Source: Solimonas fluminis
GTDB taxonomy: Bacteria; Pseudomonadota; Gammaproteobacteria; Nevskiales; Nevskiaceae
Reading direction: 5' to 3'
DNA length: 64,000 bases
Assembly (NCBI RefSeq): GCF_002930645.1
Contig: NZ_PSNW01000003.1
Location: forward strand, 1-64,000
Part shown: positions 27,657-36,454 of the stretch, piece by piece
Position numbering within the stretch: position 1 is the stretch's first letter
How the letters are laid out: the number at the start of each line of letters is the position of its first letter
Notes under the pieces: generated by a model
What the model was told of the DNA's origin: nothing
What the model saw: the letters and a program-made list of their open reading frames with translations, nothing else
Database searches by the model: none
Position numbers and translations under genes: made by a program

Positions 27657-30600
27657 ATGACCAAGTCCGTGACCACGCTGGACGACAAATACGTCCAGCC
27701 CGGCGGCCGGGTCTTCATGTCCTCCAACCAGGCGCTCGTGCGCCTGGTGCTGGAGCAGTCCCGCCGCGACCGCGCCCTGGGCCTGAAGACGGCCGGCTAC
27801 ATCTCCGGCTACCGCGGCTCGCCGCTGGGGGTCTACGACTCCGCGCTCTGGGGCGCGCAGAAGCTGCTGGACGCGCATGACATCCGCTTCGTCCCCGGCC
27901 TGAACGAGGAACTGGCGGTCAGCAGCATCCGCGGCACCCAGGAACTGGCCTGGTTCGGCAAATCCGAGTTCGAAGGCGTGTTCGGCCTCTGGTACGGCAA
28001 GGGCATCGGCGTGGACCGCGCCTGCGAGTCGCTCAAGCTCGGCAACCTCGAAGGCGCGGCCGCGAAGGGTGGCTTCCTCGCCGTGGCCGGCGACGACCAC
28101 GGCGGCAAGTCCTCGGACAGCGCGCACCAGTCCGAGCACACGCTGATCGCCGCGATGCTGCCGATCCTGTACCCGGCCACCATCGGCGAGATCATCGAGT
28201 ACGGCCTCGCCGGCTGGGCCATGTCGCGCTACAGCGGCTGCTACGTCGCGCTCAAGTGCATCACCGATACGCTGGACCTGTCCGGCAGCGTCGAGCTGCC
28301 GGACGCGCACCGCCCCTACGCCGTTCCCGCCGGCATCCAGATCCCGCCCGGCGGCCTGAACCTGCGGCAGAACCAGCCGGCCCTGGTCGAGGAGGATTTC
28401 CTCGTCAACCACCGCCTGCCGGCCGCCACCGCCTTCGCCCTGGCCAATGGCCTGGACCGCGTCGTCATCGACGGCCCGCGCCGCAGCCTGGCCATCGTCA
28501 GCGCCGGCAAGGCCTACCTCGACGTGCGCCAGGCCCTCGCTGACCTGGGCCTGGACGAGGCGCATTGCGCGCGCCTGGGCGTACGCCTCTACAAGCCCGG
28601 CCTGATCTGGCCGATGGCGAGCGACACGCTGGTGGACTTCGCCGCCGGCAGCAGCGCCGTGCTGGTGGTGGAAGAGAAGCGCCCGGTGATGGAAGACCAG
28701 GTCGCGCGCCAGCTCTATGCCATCGGCGCCGACCGCCGCCCGGCGCTGGCCGGCAAGCGCGACCTCGAAGGCGCGCCGCTGCTGCCCGCCGCCGGCGAGC
28801 TGGGCGTGCCGCAGCTGCGCCGGGCCATCCGCACCCTGCTCAGGCAGGTCGGCATCGTCGACCCGCAGGTGGAGGAGCATTACGCCCTGTTCCACGGCAT
28901 CGAGACGCGCAGCCTGCAGGGCGGCGGCTCGGTGCGCCCGGCCTATTTCTGCTCCGGCTGCCCGCACAACACCAGCACGAAACTGCCCGACGGTTCCTTC
29001 GCCCTCGGCGGCATCGGCTGCCACGGCCTGGCCGCCGTGGTGATGGACCGCAAGACCATGCAGTTCATGCCCATGGGGCATGAAGGTTCTCCCTGGGCCG
29101 CGGTCGGCCCCTTCGTGGACACGCCGCATGTGTTCCAGAACATGGGCGACGGCACCTACTCGCATTCCGGCGTGCTGGCGATCCGCGCCTCGGTCGCGGC
29201 CAAGGCCAACATGACCTACAAGGTCCTGTACAACGACGCCGTGGCGATGACCGGCGGCCAGCCGGTGGAGCAGCAGATCACCCCGGTGGACATGGTCCAC
29301 CAGCTGCTGTCCGAGGGCGTGCGTCCGGTGATGCTGGTATCCGACCATCCCGAGCAGTACCAGGGCGTTGCGCTGCCGAAGAACTCCAGCCTGCACCACC
29401 GCGACGAGCTGGACACGCTGCAGAAGCAGCTGCGCGAGATCAAGGGCGTCTCCGCCATCGTCTACGAACAGACCTGCGCCGCCGAGAAGCGCCGCCGCCG
29501 CAAGCGCGGCCTGATGCCGGACCCGGAGCAGCGCATCTTCATCAACTCCGATGTCTGCGAGGGCTGCGGCGACTGCTCGGTGCAGTCCAACTGCATCAGC
29601 GTGCTGCCGCTGGAGACCGAGTTCGGCCGCAAGCGCCAGATCGACCAGTCCAACTGCAACAAGGACTACTCCTGCGTGAAGGGCTTCTGCCCCTCCTTCG
29701 TCACCGTCACCGGCGCCAGGATCGCGAAGCGCAAGTCCGGCGACCCGCAGCGCCTGGAGCAGGCCATCGCCGCGCTGCCGGAACCGGCGCTGGCGGTGAT
29801 GGAGGACCGGGGATACAACATCCTCGTCGCCGGCATCGGCGGCACCGGCGTGCTCACCATCGGCGCGCTGCTCGGCATGGCCGCGCATCTCGACGGCAGG
29901 GGCTGCACCATCCTCGACATGACGGGCATGGCCCAGAAGGGCGGCTCGGTCACCAGCCACATCCGCATCGGCCCGAACCCCGAGGGCATCTACAGCTCCC
30001 GCCTGTCGGAGGGCATGACCGACCTGCTGATGGCCTGCGACCTCATCGTCGGCTCCGGCATCGGCCAGCTGAAGACCCTGCGCCCCGGCCGGAGCACGGC
30101 CATCCTCAATACCGACGTCGCCCCCACCGGCGACTTCCAGAAGAACAAGCACCTCGATCTCGGCGAAGCGCGCATGCGCGAAGCCATCATCGAGGCCCTG
30201 TCCGGCGGTGCCGGGTTCTCGCTGCCCGCCAGCCGCCTCGCCACCGACCTCACCGGCGACAGCATCGGCACCAACATCCTGATGCTGGGCTATGCCGCGC
30301 AGAAGGGCCTGCTGCCGGTATCCCTCGCCTCGCTGCGGCAGGCGATCCGCCTCAACGGCGCCTTCGTGGAAGGCAACCTGCGCACCTTCGCCCTGGGCCG
30401 CCTGGCCGCCCACGCGCCGGAGGTTCTGGCGCAGGAACTCGCCCCGGCCCCCGTCGCGCCGCTGGAGACCGTGGAACAGGTGCTGGCCAGCCGCACGCGC
30501 CTGCTCACCGCCTACCAGGACGCCGCCTATGCGCAGCGCTACCGTGTCTTCGTCGAGGACATCCGCCGCCGCGTCGCCGCCGTGCCCGGCAGCGAAGCCT

Positions 30601-31130
30601 TCGTGCGCCAGGTGGCCCTGACCCTGGGCCGGCTGATGCAGTACAAGGACGAATACGAGGTCGCGCGCCTCTACACCGACCCGAAATTCATGCAGCGCCT
30701 GCGCGAGCAGTTCTCCGGCGACTTCCGGTTCAGCTTCAACCTCGCCTCGTCGGCGCTGTTCACCGGCAAGGACAGCCAGGGCCGCCCGAACAAGCGCCAG
30801 CTCGGCAGCTGGATGCTCTGGGCCTTCCGCCTGCTGGCGCCAATGAAGGTCCTGCGCGGCACGCCCTTCGACATCCTCGGCTACACCGCCGAGCGCCGCC
30901 TGGAGCGCCGCCTGATCCGCGAATACCAGGACCTGATCCCGGGCATCGCCGACCGCCTGAGCGCCGCCAACCTCGCCGCCGGCATCGAACTGGCACGCGC
31001 GGCCATCGACATCGCGGGCTATGGTCCGGTGAAGGAAGGCAATGCGGCGGCTTATGCAGCACAGTTGCCGGCGCTGAAAGAGGCCTTCGACCAGGCCACC
31101 CTGGCACCGCCCTCGCGCGCCGCGGCCTGA
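27657..31130 (+). CDS. Indolepyruvate ferredoxin oxidoreductase, fused alpha/gamma type (copy 1)
   Basis: 1157 residues, the fused form in which both 2-oxoacid:ferredoxin oxidoreductase subunits are one chain. The N-terminal pyrimidine domain has GYRGSPLGVYD. CSGCPHNTSTKLP near 432 and GDGTYSHSG near 497 form the TPP site. VCEGCGDCSVQSNC near 633 and CNKDYSCVKGFCPS are 4Fe-4S motifs. GIGGTGVLTIG near 725 starts the gamma domain. It oxidatively decarboxylates an aryl or branched-chain 2-oxoacid to an acyl-CoA, passing electrons to ferredoxin. The window holds a second copy at 58911. It is followed by repeats and an epimerase-like gene. The start has only a weak ribosome site. Confidence 0.94.
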   Translation: MTKSVTTLDDKYVQPGGRVFMSSNQALVRLVLEQSRRDRALGLKTAGYISGYRGSPLGVYDSALWGAQKLLDAHDIRFVPGLNEELAVSSIRGTQELAWFGKSEFEGVFGLWYGKGIGVDRACESLKLGNLEGAAAKGGFLAVAGDDHGGKSSDSAHQSEHTLIAAMLPILYPATIGEIIEYGLAGWAMSRYSGCYVALKCITDTLDLSGSVELPDAHRPYAVPAGIQIPPGGLNLRQNQPALVEEDFLVNHRLPAATAFALANGLDRVVIDGPRRSLAIVSAGKAYLDVRQALADLGLDEAHCARLGVRLYKPGLIWPMASDTLVDFAAGSSAVLVVEEKRPVMEDQVARQLYAIGADRRPALAGKRDLEGAPLLPAAGELGVPQLRRAIRTLLRQVGIVDPQVEEHYALFHGIETRSLQGGGSVRPAYFCSGCPHNTSTKLPDGSFALGGIGCHGLAAVVMDRKTMQFMPMGHEGSPWAAVGPFVDTPHVFQNMGDGTYSHSGVLAIRASVAAKANMTYKVLYNDAVAMTGGQPVEQQITPVDMVHQLLSEGVRPVMLVSDHPEQYQGVALPKNSSLHHRDELDTLQKQLREIKGVSAIVYEQTCAAEKRRRRKRGLMPDPEQRIFINSDVCEGCGDCSVQSNCISVLPLETEFGRKRQIDQSNCNKDYSCVKGFCPSFVTVTGARIAKRKSGDPQRLEQAIAALPEPALAVMEDRGYNILVAGIGGTGVLTIGALLGMAAHLDGRGCTILDMTGMAQKGGSVTSHIRIGPNPEGIYSSRLSEGMTDLLMACDLIVGSGIGQLKTLRPGRSTAILNTDVAPTGDFQKNKHLDLGEARMREAIIEALSGGAGFSLPASRLATDLTGDSIGTNILMLGYAAQKGLLPVSLASLRQAIRLNGAFVEGNLRTFALGRLAAHAPEVLAQELAPAPVAPLETVEQVLASRTRLLTAYQDAAYAQRYRVFVEDIRRRVAAVPGSEAFVRQVALTLGRLMQYKDEYEVARLYTDPKFMQRLREQFSGDFRFSFNLASSALFTGKDSQGRPNKRQLGSWMLWAFRLLAPMKVLRGTPFDILGYTAERRLERRLIREYQDLIPGIADRLSAANLAAGIELARAAIDIAGYGPVKEGNAAAYAAQLPALKEAFDQATLAPPSRAAA

Positions 31131-31135
31131 AAGTC

Positions 31136-31186
31136 GCCGTTCGCCCTGAGCTTGTCGAAGGGCGAACGGCAACTCGTCGACCGTGG
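31136..31186. repeat. REP-like palindrome
   Basis: GCCGTTCGCCCTGAGC, TTGTCGAAGG and GGCGAACGGC form the typical hairpin of this family directly after the stop of the ferredoxin oxidoreductase. It is followed by the tail AACTCGTCGACC seen in other copies. It may terminate or stabilise the transcript end. Confidence 0.75.
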
Positions 31187-31344
31187 ACCGCTCCGCTCAG
31201 CTCGCCCCTGCGCAGCTTCGCCCCGGTACCCGCCCATTTCCCCCCGGGGCAAGTCCCATTGCCTCTCCATGGGGGTCTCCGCCTTTTACGCGCAGCCGGC
31301 GCCAGCCGAAGATGCGATAACCAGAGCAAAAGGAAGCTGACTCA

Positions 31345-32346
31345 ATGCAAAGCCTGTCGGAAAAGCCGGTGCTGGTGGCCGGCGCCAGCGGTTTCGTCGG
31401 CAGCCACATCGCGCGCCTGCTGGTGCGGCGCGGCCGCAGGGTCCGGGTGCTGCTGCGCAGGACCAGCAAGCTGGATGCGATGCAGGGCCTGCCGGTGGAG
31501 ATCGTGCACGGCGACGTACTGGATCCGGCCTCGCTGCGCGAGGCGATGGACGGCATCGGCACGGTGTTCTACAGCGTGCTGGATCCGCGCTTCTGGCTGA
31601 CCGACACCACCCCGCTGCGCCGCAACAACGTCGAAGGCCTGGTGAACGCCATGGACGCGGCGCTGGCCGCCGGCGTCGAGCGCTTCATCTTCACCAGCAC
31701 CATGGGCACGCTGGGCGTCAATCCCCACGGGCCGGTGACCGAGGACATTCCCTTCAACTGGCTCGACAAGGCTTCCGCCTACATCCAGACCCGGCTGGAG
31801 GCCGAGAACCGCTTCCTGGCCTGCTGCCGCGAAAAGGGCCTTCCCGGCGTGGCGCTGTGCATCGCCAACACCTACGGCCCCGAGGACTACCAGCCGACGC
31901 CGCATGGCAAGGCGCTCTGGGACACCGCCCGCGGCGCGATGAAGGCCGCGCTGGATGCCGGCGCGCCGACGGTGGACATCCGCGACGTCGCCGAGGCGGC
32001 GCTGCTGGCGGAGACCCGCGGCCGTACCGGCGAGCGCTACATCATCGCCAACGAGTTCATCGGCAACCGCGAGTTCTACGGCCAGGCCGCGGCGCTGCTG
32101 GGAAATCCGCCGCCCAGGATGATCCCGCTGCGGCTGGCCTACGGCATCGCCTGGGCGGCGGAGCGGGTGTTCAAGCTGATCGGGAAGAAGGACTACCTGG
32201 TCAGCACCGATGCCGTGTTCCTGTCCAACGTGTTCCAGCGGCTGGACAACGGCAAGGCACGGCGCGAACTGGGCTGGGAACCGCGGCCGATCCGGGAGAC
32301 GGTACGGGATGCGGTGGCCTGGTATGCGGAGAGGGAGAAGCGGTGA
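31345..32346 (+). CDS. NAD-dependent epimerase/dehydratase-like (extended SDR), catalytic Lys replaced by Arg
   Basis: 333 residues of the extended SDR type. VAGASGFVGSHIARLL at 11-26 binds the dinucleotide, Ser118 lies in FTSTMG, and Tyr146 is present. Residue 150, normally the catalytic Lys of YxxxK, is Arg (YIQTR). The rest (ANTYGPEDYQPTPHGK, then VDIRDVAEAA) matches dihydroflavonol-reductase and 3-beta-hydroxysteroid-dehydrogenase-like enzymes. Activity is therefore uncertain. It starts 214 bases after the ferredoxin oxidoreductase and is followed by repeats that separate it from the convergent P450 operon. Confidence 0.85.
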   Translation: MQSLSEKPVLVAGASGFVGSHIARLLVRRGRRVRVLLRRTSKLDAMQGLPVEIVHGDVLDPASLREAMDGIGTVFYSVLDPRFWLTDTTPLRRNNVEGLVNAMDAALAAGVERFIFTSTMGTLGVNPHGPVTEDIPFNWLDKASAYIQTRLEAENRFLACCREKGLPGVALCIANTYGPEDYQPTPHGKALWDTARGAMKAALDAGAPTVDIRDVAEAALLAETRGRTGERYIIANEFIGNREFYGQAAALLGNPPPRMIPLRLAYGIAWAAERVFKLIGKKDYLVSTDAVFLSNVFQRLDNGKARRELGWEPRPIRETVRDAVAWYAEREKR

Positions 32347-32365
32347 AAAGCCAGGAGCCGGCGGA

Positions 32366-32475
32366 AGAGTTGCCGTTCGCCCTGAGCCTGTCGAAGGGTG
32401 GACGGCAGCCCGGTAGCGGAAGGGGGATGAAGTCCGTTCATGCTTCGACAAGCTCAGCACGAACGGACTTCGGCG
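32366..32475. repeat. Paired REP-like palindromes ending at the EthD remnant
   Basis: The first unit runs from GTTGCCGTTCGCCCTGAGCC to TCGAAGGGTGGACGGCA. The second, in opposite sense, runs from AGTCCGTTCATGCTTCGAC to AGCTCAGCACGAACGGACTT. They lie between convergent genes. The second unit ends 4 bases before the premature stop of the EthD-type remnant at 32479. Confidence 0.75.
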
Positions 32476-32478
32476 GAC

Positions 32479-32550
32479 TTACCAGTCGTTGTACTCCGCC
32501 TCGCGGCCCTCGACGGGACTGCTGAGGACGCTCATCTTGTAGCGCGGCAT
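32479..32550 (-). pseudogene. EthD-type (DUF4286-like) gene remnant, first 23 codons only
   Basis: The frame encodes MPRYKMSVLSSPVEGREAEY followed by NDW and TAA. This is the conserved N-terminus of EthD/DUF4286-like ferredoxin-like-fold proteins, which are about 100-210 residues and continue after this NDW into a conserved HxP-containing segment; here the frame stops at once. A good ribosome site (GGAGAGGGAAA) precedes the ATG, and it lies 11 bases after the phosphotransferase-like gene, so it was the last gene of that operon. The missing part appears replaced by the REP-like repeat immediately downstream. It may still be translated as a 23-residue peptide. Confidence 0.75.
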
Positions 32551-32561
32551 TTTCCCTCTCC

Positions 32562-33836
32562 TCAGGCGGCGGCGAGCAAGGCGCCGATGTCCTGCGTCTG
32601 CCACAGGTTCAGGACGTTGGTCAGCATCTGCAGCTGGCAGCGGGCCATCTCGTTGTCGCGCAGGCGCGGATCGTGGCACCCGCTCACCTGGCCCAGTTCC
32701 GGCACCAGCGCCTGCAGGTAGCGCGGCGCATCCAGCAGCCAGGCCCCGCCCATCAGGGCGGCGTAGAGCAGCACCTGGCGCTTCAGCCGCCGCGCATCCA
32801 GCGCCGGTCCGCCGGCACCGCGATACTCCGCGGCGAACAGCGCCAGCAGTCCGTCGAAGTGCCGGTCCCAGAGCCCCGTGTCTGCCGCGCTCATGGCCCC
32901 CCAGATCGCCATGGCGACGTTCATCTGGCTGACGCAGCCCCAGTCCAGCAGGCCGCAGTCCAGCTGCCCCTGTGCGTCGCGCCAGAACCAGGCGTTGTCG
33001 ACGTTGGCGTTCCAGTGGCAGAGCGCGATGCTGTCCTGCTGGTCCCGCAGTTCGGCGCGGATGGCCTCGCCGGCCCGCGCGAGATCCGGGGCCTCGCGCT
33101 CCAGCCTCGCGATGAAGCCGGGGTCCCGGATGTTGCCCGGCAGCAGCCCGGGATGCGCCGCCGCGAAGACACCGTACTGCGCCGCGCGCCGCTGCAGCTG
33201 CGCGGCGGAGCAAGGCGCCCGCTCGCCCACCGTCAGCTTGGAAGGATCGAAGGGAAACTGCTCCGAAACCCCCGCCGGCAGGCGGCCGGCACGGTGCGCC
33301 CCCGCCAGCCGCGCCAGGGCCCGCAGCAGGGCCTGGTAGTGCGCCAGCGGTTCCGGGAGTTCGTCATCGCGGCACTTGTCGTAGTGCCGCTCGATGCCTT
33401 CCGTCCCGAAGCCGATGCGCTGCGTGATCAGCAGGCCCGTGCCGGATCCGGCGTGGTAGTCGGCGAAGCAGCAGGCGGCAGTGGCGATGGGAAAGCCGGG
33501 CATGCGGCTCAGCCGCGCAAAGCGCACCTCCGGCTCCATCTGCATGCGTCCCTGGTCGCGCGCCGGGTCCTCGAAGTCGCGCGAGAACTTCACGAACAGG
33601 TCCCGGTGCAGGCCCGGTGCCGGCTGCCCGTAGGCCACCGACAGCAGGAGCTTGCGGCCGGTGCTGCCGCCGGGGCATTCGTCGAAGCGGGCGATGCGCT
33701 CGACCCGGTTCTCCGGCCCCAGGAAGCCGGCGGCGCGGAAGGCGCGGGTCAGGAATTCCGTCCCTCCTTCGCGCAGCGCCGCCGGATGGGCCGGCATCTC
33801 CAGGCCCAGGGCATCTCCTGGCACCCAGTCGGTCAT
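32562..33836 (-). CDS. Aminoglycoside phosphotransferase/ECK-like kinase fold, catalytic Asp replaced
   Basis: 424 residues of the APH/choline-kinase fold common in catabolic clusters. GGSTGRKLLLSV matches the glycine-rich N-lobe, and LLDWGCVS the metal-binding DxG-like Asp. The catalytic loop, normally HGDxxxxN, reads HWNANVDN, so the catalytic-base Asp is Asn. It may be a binding protein or a low-activity kinase. It overlaps the aldo-keto reductase stop by 4 bases and is followed by the EthD remnant. In this operon its role with the P450 pathway is unknown. Confidence 0.78.
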   Translation of the reverse strand: MTDWVPGDALGLEMPAHPAALREGGTEFLTRAFRAAGFLGPENRVERIARFDECPGGSTGRKLLLSVAYGQPAPGLHRDLFVKFSRDFEDPARDQGRMQMEPEVRFARLSRMPGFPIATAACCFADYHAGSGTGLLITQRIGFGTEGIERHYDKCRDDELPEPLAHYQALLRALARLAGAHRAGRLPAGVSEQFPFDPSKLTVGERAPCSAAQLQRRAAQYGVFAAAHPGLLPGNIRDPGFIARLEREAPDLARAGEAIRAELRDQQDSIALCHWNANVDNAWFWRDAQGQLDCGLLDWGCVSQMNVAMAIWGAMSAADTGLWDRHFDGLLALFAAEYRGAGGPALDARRLKRQVLLYAALMGGAWLLDAPRYLQALVPELGQVSGCHDPRLRDNEMARCQLQMLTNVLNLWQTQDIGALLAAA

Positions 33837-34864
33837 TTGCCGGCGAGCGCCTTGGAGACGCGGCGGTCCGGCATGATCCAGTCCGACGAGGGATAGACCG
33901 GCGTGATCGCCGTCGCCTCGTCCAGTTCCGCCAGGTCCTCCTCCGGCAGCTTCAGGCGGGCCGCGCCGAGGTTGTCCTCCAGCTGGTGCAGCCGGGTGGC
34001 GCCGAGCAGCACGCTGGTCACGCCCGGGCGCGCCAGCAGCCAGGCGATGGCCACCTGGGCCACGCTGGCCGAGCGCGTCGATGCGATGCGCCGCATCCGT
34101 TCCAGCAGCGCGAAGCCGCGCTCGCGGTCGAAGCGCAGCATGTCGAAGCCCGAGAAGCGGTTGTCGGGCCGCGTCAGGTCCTCGCGCGTGTAGGCGCCGC
34201 TGAGGAAGCCATAGGCCAGCGGGCTCCAGGCCGTCAGGCCCAGGCCGTAGCGCCGCATCATCGGCAGCACGTCGCGCTCCACGTCGCGACCCAGCAGCGA
34301 GTAGTACATCTGGCCATGGGTGAAGGGAGCCAGGCCATGGGCCTTCTGGATCTCCAGCGCCGCGGCCGCCTTCCAGGCCGACCAGTTGGAGAAGCCGAGG
34401 TAGCGCACCTTGCCGGCGCGCACCACGGCGTCGAAGGCTTCCAGCGTCTCCTCCAGCGGCGTATGCGGGTCCTCGCAGTGGGCGACGTAGCAGTCGATCC
34501 AGTCCGTCCCCAGGCGCCGCAGGCTCTGCTCCACCGACCAGAGGATGTGGCGCCGCGACAGGCCGCTGCGCAGCAGTGTCCGGTCGCCGCCGCGGTTGCC
34601 GACCTTGGTGGTGATCACCACCCGGTCGCGGCGGCCCTTGAGCGCCGCACCCAGCAGCGTCTCCGACTCGCCGTCGGCGTAGACGTCGGCGGTATCGAAG
34701 AAGTTGACGCCGGCATCCAGCGCCTTGCCCACCAGTTCGTCCGCCAGCCCGGCACCGACCTTGTAGACCGAGCCGAGCGAGCGGTTGCCCTGCGTGAAGG
34801 TCAGCGCGCCGAAGCCCAGCCGCGAGACGATCAGGCCGGTGCTGCCGAGCGGGGCGTACTGCAT
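33833..34864 (-). CDS. Aldo/keto reductase
   Basis: 343 residues of the AKR TIM-barrel family. The tetrad is visible: Asp and Tyr in FFDTADVYADGE, Lys in VITTKVG, His in CYVAHCEDPHTP. LGATRLHQLEDNLGA near the C-terminus is the NADPH phosphate-binding segment. It reduces a ketone or aldehyde with NADPH, or the reverse. It begins 5 bases after the crotonase stop and overlaps the phosphotransferase-like start (ATGA), so it is in the middle of the operon. Substrate unknown; a P450 product that is an alcohol or ketone is likely. Confidence 0.92.
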   Translation of the reverse strand: MQYAPLGSTGLIVSRLGFGALTFTQGNRSLGSVYKVGAGLADELVGKALDAGVNFFDTADVYADGESETLLGAALKGRRDRVVITTKVGNRGGDRTLLRSGLSRRHILWSVEQSLRRLGTDWIDCYVAHCEDPHTPLEETLEAFDAVVRAGKVRYLGFSNWSAWKAAAALEIQKAHGLAPFTHGQMYYSLLGRDVERDVLPMMRRYGLGLTAWSPLAYGFLSGAYTREDLTRPDNRFSGFDMLRFDRERGFALLERMRRIASTRSASVAQVAIAWLLARPGVTSVLLGATRLHQLEDNLGAARLKLPEEDLAELDEATAITPVYPSSDWIMPDRRVSKALAGK

Positions 34865-34869
34865 GGCCC

Positions 34870-35892
34870 CTACTTCGCCGCCTTGCGGCCCGAGCGGCTC
34901 AGGCGGAATTCCGGCGGGTACTGGCCGTCGTTGTCCTTAACCGCATTGTTGAGGCCCTTGCCGAAGGTTTCCTTGTTCAGCGTCAGCTCCTCGGCATCGT
35001 TGCGCACCGCCGGGAACATGCCTTCCAGCCAGGACGTCAGCAGGCTGCCCATGTACTCGCCCTGGTACTGCTTCATGATCTCGAAGAAGTGCTTCTGCAT
35101 CACCACCACGTCGGTCGGGCGGGTGCGGCTGCAGGCCAGGGCGTACTTCTCCACGGTGGCGTCGAGCTGGTCGCGCGGCACGACGCTGTTGAGGAAGTTG
35201 CAGTCGTACATCTCCTTGGCGGTGAAGGGGCGGCCGGTGAAGACCATCTCCTGGAACTTGCGCATGCCCATGGTCTGCGCCCACTGCCACATGCGCGGGC
35301 CCCAGCCGACGTAGCGGAACGAGGGATGGCCGAACAGCGCGTCGTCCGAGGAGATCACCAGGTCGGCATCGGCGGCCTGGTAGAAGTGCCAGCCGTAGCA
35401 GTAGCCCTTGACCTCGAGGATGCTGATCTTCTTGAAGTCCTGCAGGCTGCGGCAGCCGAAGTTCTGGTTGGCATAGAGCTGGTTGAGCTGTCCCAGGTAG
35501 CGGTAGCTGCCCTTGGGCGGATACTTCACGCCCTCGTCGGCACCGATGCGGAACTCGTGCAGCAGCGAGTAGTCGCCCTCGGCATTGAGCATCTCCTCCT
35601 GCTCCGGCAGGTCCGCACCGGCGCCCAGGTTGTTGCCCACGCCCCGGATCACCAGCACCTTCACGTCGTCGTCGACGTTGGCGCGGTGGATCAGGTCGGA
35701 GTAGCGCAGGCGCGCGGCGATGGTCGGCGCGTTGAGTTGGTCCGGACGGTTCAGCGTGATCGTGGCGATCTTGGTCCTGGGGTCCTTGGAGTAGAGGATG
35801 ATGTCCTCGGGCTTCGGACGCTCGGGCTTCGCCGCCTGCGGCGCGGCTTTCCTGGTCGGCTTCTTCGCGGGCTTCTTCGTGCTGCGGGCCAT
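34870..35892 (-). CDS. Enoyl-CoA hydratase/isomerase family protein with Lys-rich N-terminal extension
   Basis: 340 residues, longer than a standard crotonase (about 260). Residues 1-30 are rich in Lys, Arg, Pro and Ala, perhaps a disordered tail. TITLNRPDQLNAP starts the crotonase fold. VIRGVGNNLGAGADL and the GHPSFRYVGWGP stretch form the oxyanion hole and catalytic region. It should hydrate, isomerise or cleave an acyl-CoA ester. GGAGG lies 8 bases before the ATG. The gap to the cupin gene is 33 bases. The extra C-terminal segment (FGKGLNNAVKDND) is less usual. Confidence 0.85.
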   Translation of the reverse strand: MARSTKKPAKKPTRKAAPQAAKPERPKPEDIILYSKDPRTKIATITLNRPDQLNAPTIAARLRYSDLIHRANVDDDVKVLVIRGVGNNLGAGADLPEQEEMLNAEGDYSLLHEFRIGADEGVKYPPKGSYRYLGQLNQLYANQNFGCRSLQDFKKISILEVKGYCYGWHFYQAADADLVISSDDALFGHPSFRYVGWGPRMWQWAQTMGMRKFQEMVFTGRPFTAKEMYDCNFLNSVVPRDQLDATVEKYALACSRTRPTDVVVMQKHFFEIMKQYQGEYMGSLLTSWLEGMFPAVRNDAEELTLNKETFGKGLNNAVKDNDGQYPPEFRLSRSGRKAAK

Positions 35893-35925
35893 GGTTTCCT
35901 CCGGTATGTGGATGCTTTGTTCCTA

Positions 35926-36453
35926 TCAGCGCGCCGAGGGCGGAAGCTCGTCGCGCCAGGCCTGCGCGTTGTCGCGGAAGGCCCTGATCATTCGGTCCCA
36001 GGCGCCCTCGCGACCGCCCATCAGGCTGATGCTGAACTGCGTGGCATTGCGGAACTCCAGCAACTCCACCCCCTGCGGCCCCGCCTCGTAGGCGTAGGCG
36101 GCCTGCGCCGGCACGAACAGCCCATCACCCTTGCCCAGCCGCTCCTTGCCGATGCGCAGGCTGCCCGCGAGGATGTAGTACAGGCAGTCACCGTCATGGC
36201 GGTGCGGCGGCAGCACGTAGCCGCTCTTGAACCAGAGGTAGACCAGGCTGGGGCCGTCCTCGCCCGGGCGGCCGAACAGCAGCAGGTTCTTCTCGCCCTT
36301 GCCCGCCACCACACCCGCCTCCGCCAGCCGGGCCAGGCCGGCGCGGACCTCGTCGCTCACCGGGCCCGTGCCCATGGTCTCCGGCCCCAGCGCCGTGGCC
36401 TCGCTCCCGCGGAAGACCCGCAGGCGCGGCTCCCCGCGGACTTCGTCGCCCAC
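35926..36453 (-). CDS. Cupin domain protein
   Basis: 175 residues from the GTG at 36453, which is 1 base after the stop of the flavoprotein gene. Upstream open codons belong to that gene's sequence and are not coding in this frame. LPPHRHDGDCLYYILAGSLRIG is the first cupin motif with two His and an acidic ligand; GDGLFVPAQAAYAYEAGP is the second. Small cupins in catabolic operons are often dioxygenases, isomerases or storage/sensor proteins. Role here is unknown. The start codon is less certain than the reading frame. Confidence 0.72.
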   Translation of the reverse strand: MGDEVRGEPRLRVFRGSEATALGPETMGTGPVSDEVRAGLARLAEAGVVAGKGEKNLLLFGRPGEDGPSLVYLWFKSGYVLPPHRHDGDCLYYILAGSLRIGKERLGKGDGLFVPAQAAYAYEAGPQGVELLEFRNATQFSISLMGGREGAWDRMIRAFRDNAQAWRDELPPSAR

Positions 36454-36454
36454 C

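Noticed and set aside
32479-33213. 244-codon minus-strand frame overlapping the phosphotransferase-like gene
   Set aside because: Only its last 23 codons make sense (the EthD remnant with its own ribosome site). The rest is the out-of-frame shadow of the phosphotransferase-like gene.
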